Assembly: GCF_900302445.1 (NCBI RefSeq)
Contig: NZ_ONZF01000003.1
Location: forward strand, 186,001 to 250,000
Direction of reading: 5' to 3'
DNA: 64,000 bases
Source: Palleronia abyssalis
GTDB taxonomy: Bacteria > Pseudomonadota > Alphaproteobacteria > Rhodobacterales > Rhodobacteraceae
The notes beneath the pieces are model-generated. The model saw only the letters and a list, made by a program, of their open reading frames with translations. It had not been told where the DNA came from and made no database searches. The translations under genes and the position numbers were made by a program. Of the stretch, positions 62,656 through 64,000 are shown one piece after another; position 1 is the stretch's first letter, and each line of letters starts with the position of its first letter.

Positions 62656-63780
62656 ATGGACCTCGACGACCTTTATCCCGCCCTGTCCGACCTTGCCGCC
62701 GCCGCGAAACGGCGTGTTCCGCGATTCGTGTGGGAGTATCTGGACAGCGCCACCGGTGACGAAAGTTCGATGCATGCCAACACGGCGGCGCTGAACGCGG
62801 TGCGGCTGACACCCCGGGTCCTCTCCCCCTTCACGGCTGACCTGACCACCACGTTTCTGCGGCAAAGCTGGGACGCGCCGTTCGGGATCGCCCCTGTCGG
62901 CATGTCGGGCCTGGTCTGGCCGGGGGCTGAGGTCGCGCTGGCAACGGCCGCAACCAAGGCGGGCCTGCCCTACAGCCTGTCCACCGTCGCCGCCGCCACG
63001 CCGGAGGAGGTCGGGCCGTCGACCGGCGGGCGCGGCTGGTTTCAGCTTTACCCGCCCCGCGACCCCGAAATCCGCCGCGACATGCTGGCCCGCGCGAAGG
63101 CATCGGGCTTCGACACGCTGATCCTGACGGCGGATGTCGGCACCCCGTCGCGTCGAGAGCGCCAGCGCCGCGCGCGGCTGACGAACCCGATGCGCCTGCG
63201 CCCCCACATCGTGGCGCAGGCCGCCCTGCGTCCCGCTTGGTCGCTGGCCACGCTGCGCAGCGGTATTCCGGGGCTTAAGACGCTGGAACCCTATGCCGGC
63301 CCCGACGCGCCCGGCGGCACCACCGGCCATATCGGATATCGCTTGCGGGTTGCGCCCGACCTCGACTACCTCAAGGCCCTGCGCGCCGAATGGGATGGCG
63401 CGCTGATCGTCAAGGGCATCCTCGATCCCGACGACGCGGGCACCGTCGCCCCCCTTTGCGACGCCGTCTGGGTGTCGAACCACGGCGGTCGGCAGTTCGA
63501 GGGGGCGCCCGCCGCCGCCACCGTCCTGCCCGCGATCCGCAACGCCGTGCCGGACCTGCCGCTCATCGCCGACGGGGGCGTACGGTCGGGCACCGATATC
63601 CTGCGCCTGATCGCGCTTGGCGCCGACCTGGTGATGCTGGGCCGCGCGTTTCATCACGGTTATGCCGCTTTGGGGCGCGCGGGCATCGACCACGCCATCC
63701 ATATCCTGCGCGAGGGGATGATCGCCGACATGGGCCAGTTGGCCATAGGAACCCCGCCAGAGGCCCGACAGCGTCTCTGA
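62656..63780 (+). CDS. FMN-dependent alpha-hydroxy-acid dehydrogenase (lactate dehydrogenase LldD-like)
   Basis: A 374-residue TIM-barrel flavoenzyme. [32 protein letters not shown] at the start, [57 protein letters not shown] (catalytic-region Lys), the active-site His in [13 protein letters not shown] and [14 protein letters not shown]. It oxidises L-lactate or a related 2-hydroxy acid; the electron acceptor is probably the quinone pool. The start ATG at 62656 is 31 bases after the previous stop. Confidence 0.93.
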   Translation: MDLDDLYPALSDLAAAAKRRVPRFVWEYLDSATGDESSMHANTAALNAVRLTPRVLSPFTADLTTTFLRQSWDAPFGIAPVGMSGLVWPGAEVALATAATKAGLPYSLSTVAAATPEEVGPSTGGRGWFQLYPPRDPEIRRDMLARAKASGFDTLILTADVGTPSRRERQRRARLTNPMRLRPHIVAQAALRPAWSLATLRSGIPGLKTLEPYAGPDAPGGTTGHIGYRLRVAPDLDYLKALRAEWDGALIVKGILDPDDAGTVAPLCDAVWVSNHGGRQFEGAPAAATVLPAIRNAVPDLPLIADGGVRSGTDILRLIALGADLVMLGRAFHHGYAALGRAGIDHAIHILREGMIADMGQLAIGTPPEARQRL

Positions 63781-63847
63781 CGATTGGGCCTTGCAAACCT
63801 CGGCCCTAGGCTCATGCTGCAACCGCGAAATACCTAAAGGCAGTGCG

Positions 63848-64000
63848 ATGACCGACTTCAAGAAAATCCTGATTGCCAACCGCGGCGAGATCGCGATCCG
63901 CGTGATGCGCGCGGCGAACGAGCTGGGCAAAAGGACGGTCGCCGTCTACGCCGAGGAAGACAAGCTGTCGCTGCATCGCTTCAAGGCCGACGAAGCCTAC
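63848..64000 (+). CDS. pyc: Pyruvate carboxylase, N-terminal fragment
   Basis: The first 51 codons, cut by the window end. [51 protein letters not shown] is the biotin carboxylase N-terminal domain. The segment [18 protein letters not shown] is characteristic of pyruvate carboxylase rather than acetyl- or propionyl-CoA carboxylase. Placement next to a lactate dehydrogenase-like gene fits a pyruvate anaplerosis context. Only the N-terminus is visible. Confidence 0.85.
   Translation, partial: MTDFKKILIANRGEIAIRVMRAANELGKRTVAVYAEEDKLSLHRFKADEAY

Overview
The window is GC-rich (about 65% in most genes), densely packed chromosomal DNA from an alphaproteobacterium. It is very probably a member of the Rhodobacteraceae (Rhodobacter/Roseobacter lineage). 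The evidence is the IF-3 protein that starts at a non-AUG codon, the cysG-DUF2849-cysI-cysH-DUF934-fpr sulfur operon, a GapR (DUF2312) protein, a short-chain-acyl type XRE regulator, and a DUF1127 gene followed by anti-Shine-Dalgarno hairpin RNAs next to mraZ, as known in Rhodobacter sphaeroides. No phage, insertion sequence or CRISPR array was seen.

Layout. 1-9018: MORN-protein tail, flavin oxidoreductase, FeS photolyase plus two SDR enzymes, metG-rpe, trmO, an omega-aminotransferase and an unknown protein. 9227-14861: a complete peptide-type ABC importer (binding protein, two permeases, two ATPases). 14884-23345: a minus-strand chemotaxis operon (stand-alone Cache-like protein, chemoreceptor, CheD, STAS protein, CheY, CheA, CheW, CheR, second receiver, unknown). 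Its 15.2-20.2 kb part is clearly AT-richer than its surroundings, it has no cheB, and a TTAA-N7-TTAA (CtrA-type) site lies upstream. 23482-26850: tRNA-Thr, an iron-type ABC permease, phosphodiesterase, GapR and small proteins.

26872-40131: FliM/FliN-like protein, a transporter-fused histidine kinase with a receiver-only regulator, and an XRE regulator, divergent from a LivHMGF-type ABC importer that runs into acetyl-CoA synthetase. The divergent region holds two 11-bp direct repeats 32 bp apart. 40242-41478: two secreted PRC-barrel-like proteins and an unknown. 41523-47548: Lrp/AsnC regulator divergent from the assimilatory sulfate-reduction operon. 47610-49143: acidic lipoprotein and infC (AUC start). 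49204-58207: division and cell-wall cluster mraZ-rsmH-ftsL-ftsI-murE-murF-mraY-murD on the minus strand.

58208-59712 is the most remarkable part. It contains a long mraZ leader ending in an intrinsic-terminator-like hairpin (UpsM-like), a heat-shock-type promoter, a DUF1127 (CcaF1-like) gene and an array of twelve hairpins. Ten of these show the identical loop ACCTCCTCCC, a copy of the 16S rRNA anti-SD tail. They form six tandem CcsR-type sRNAs and end in a terminator facing uvrD/pcrA. The window closes with a DUF4189-like secreted protein, an FMN alpha-hydroxy-acid dehydrogenase and the start of pyruvate carboxylase.
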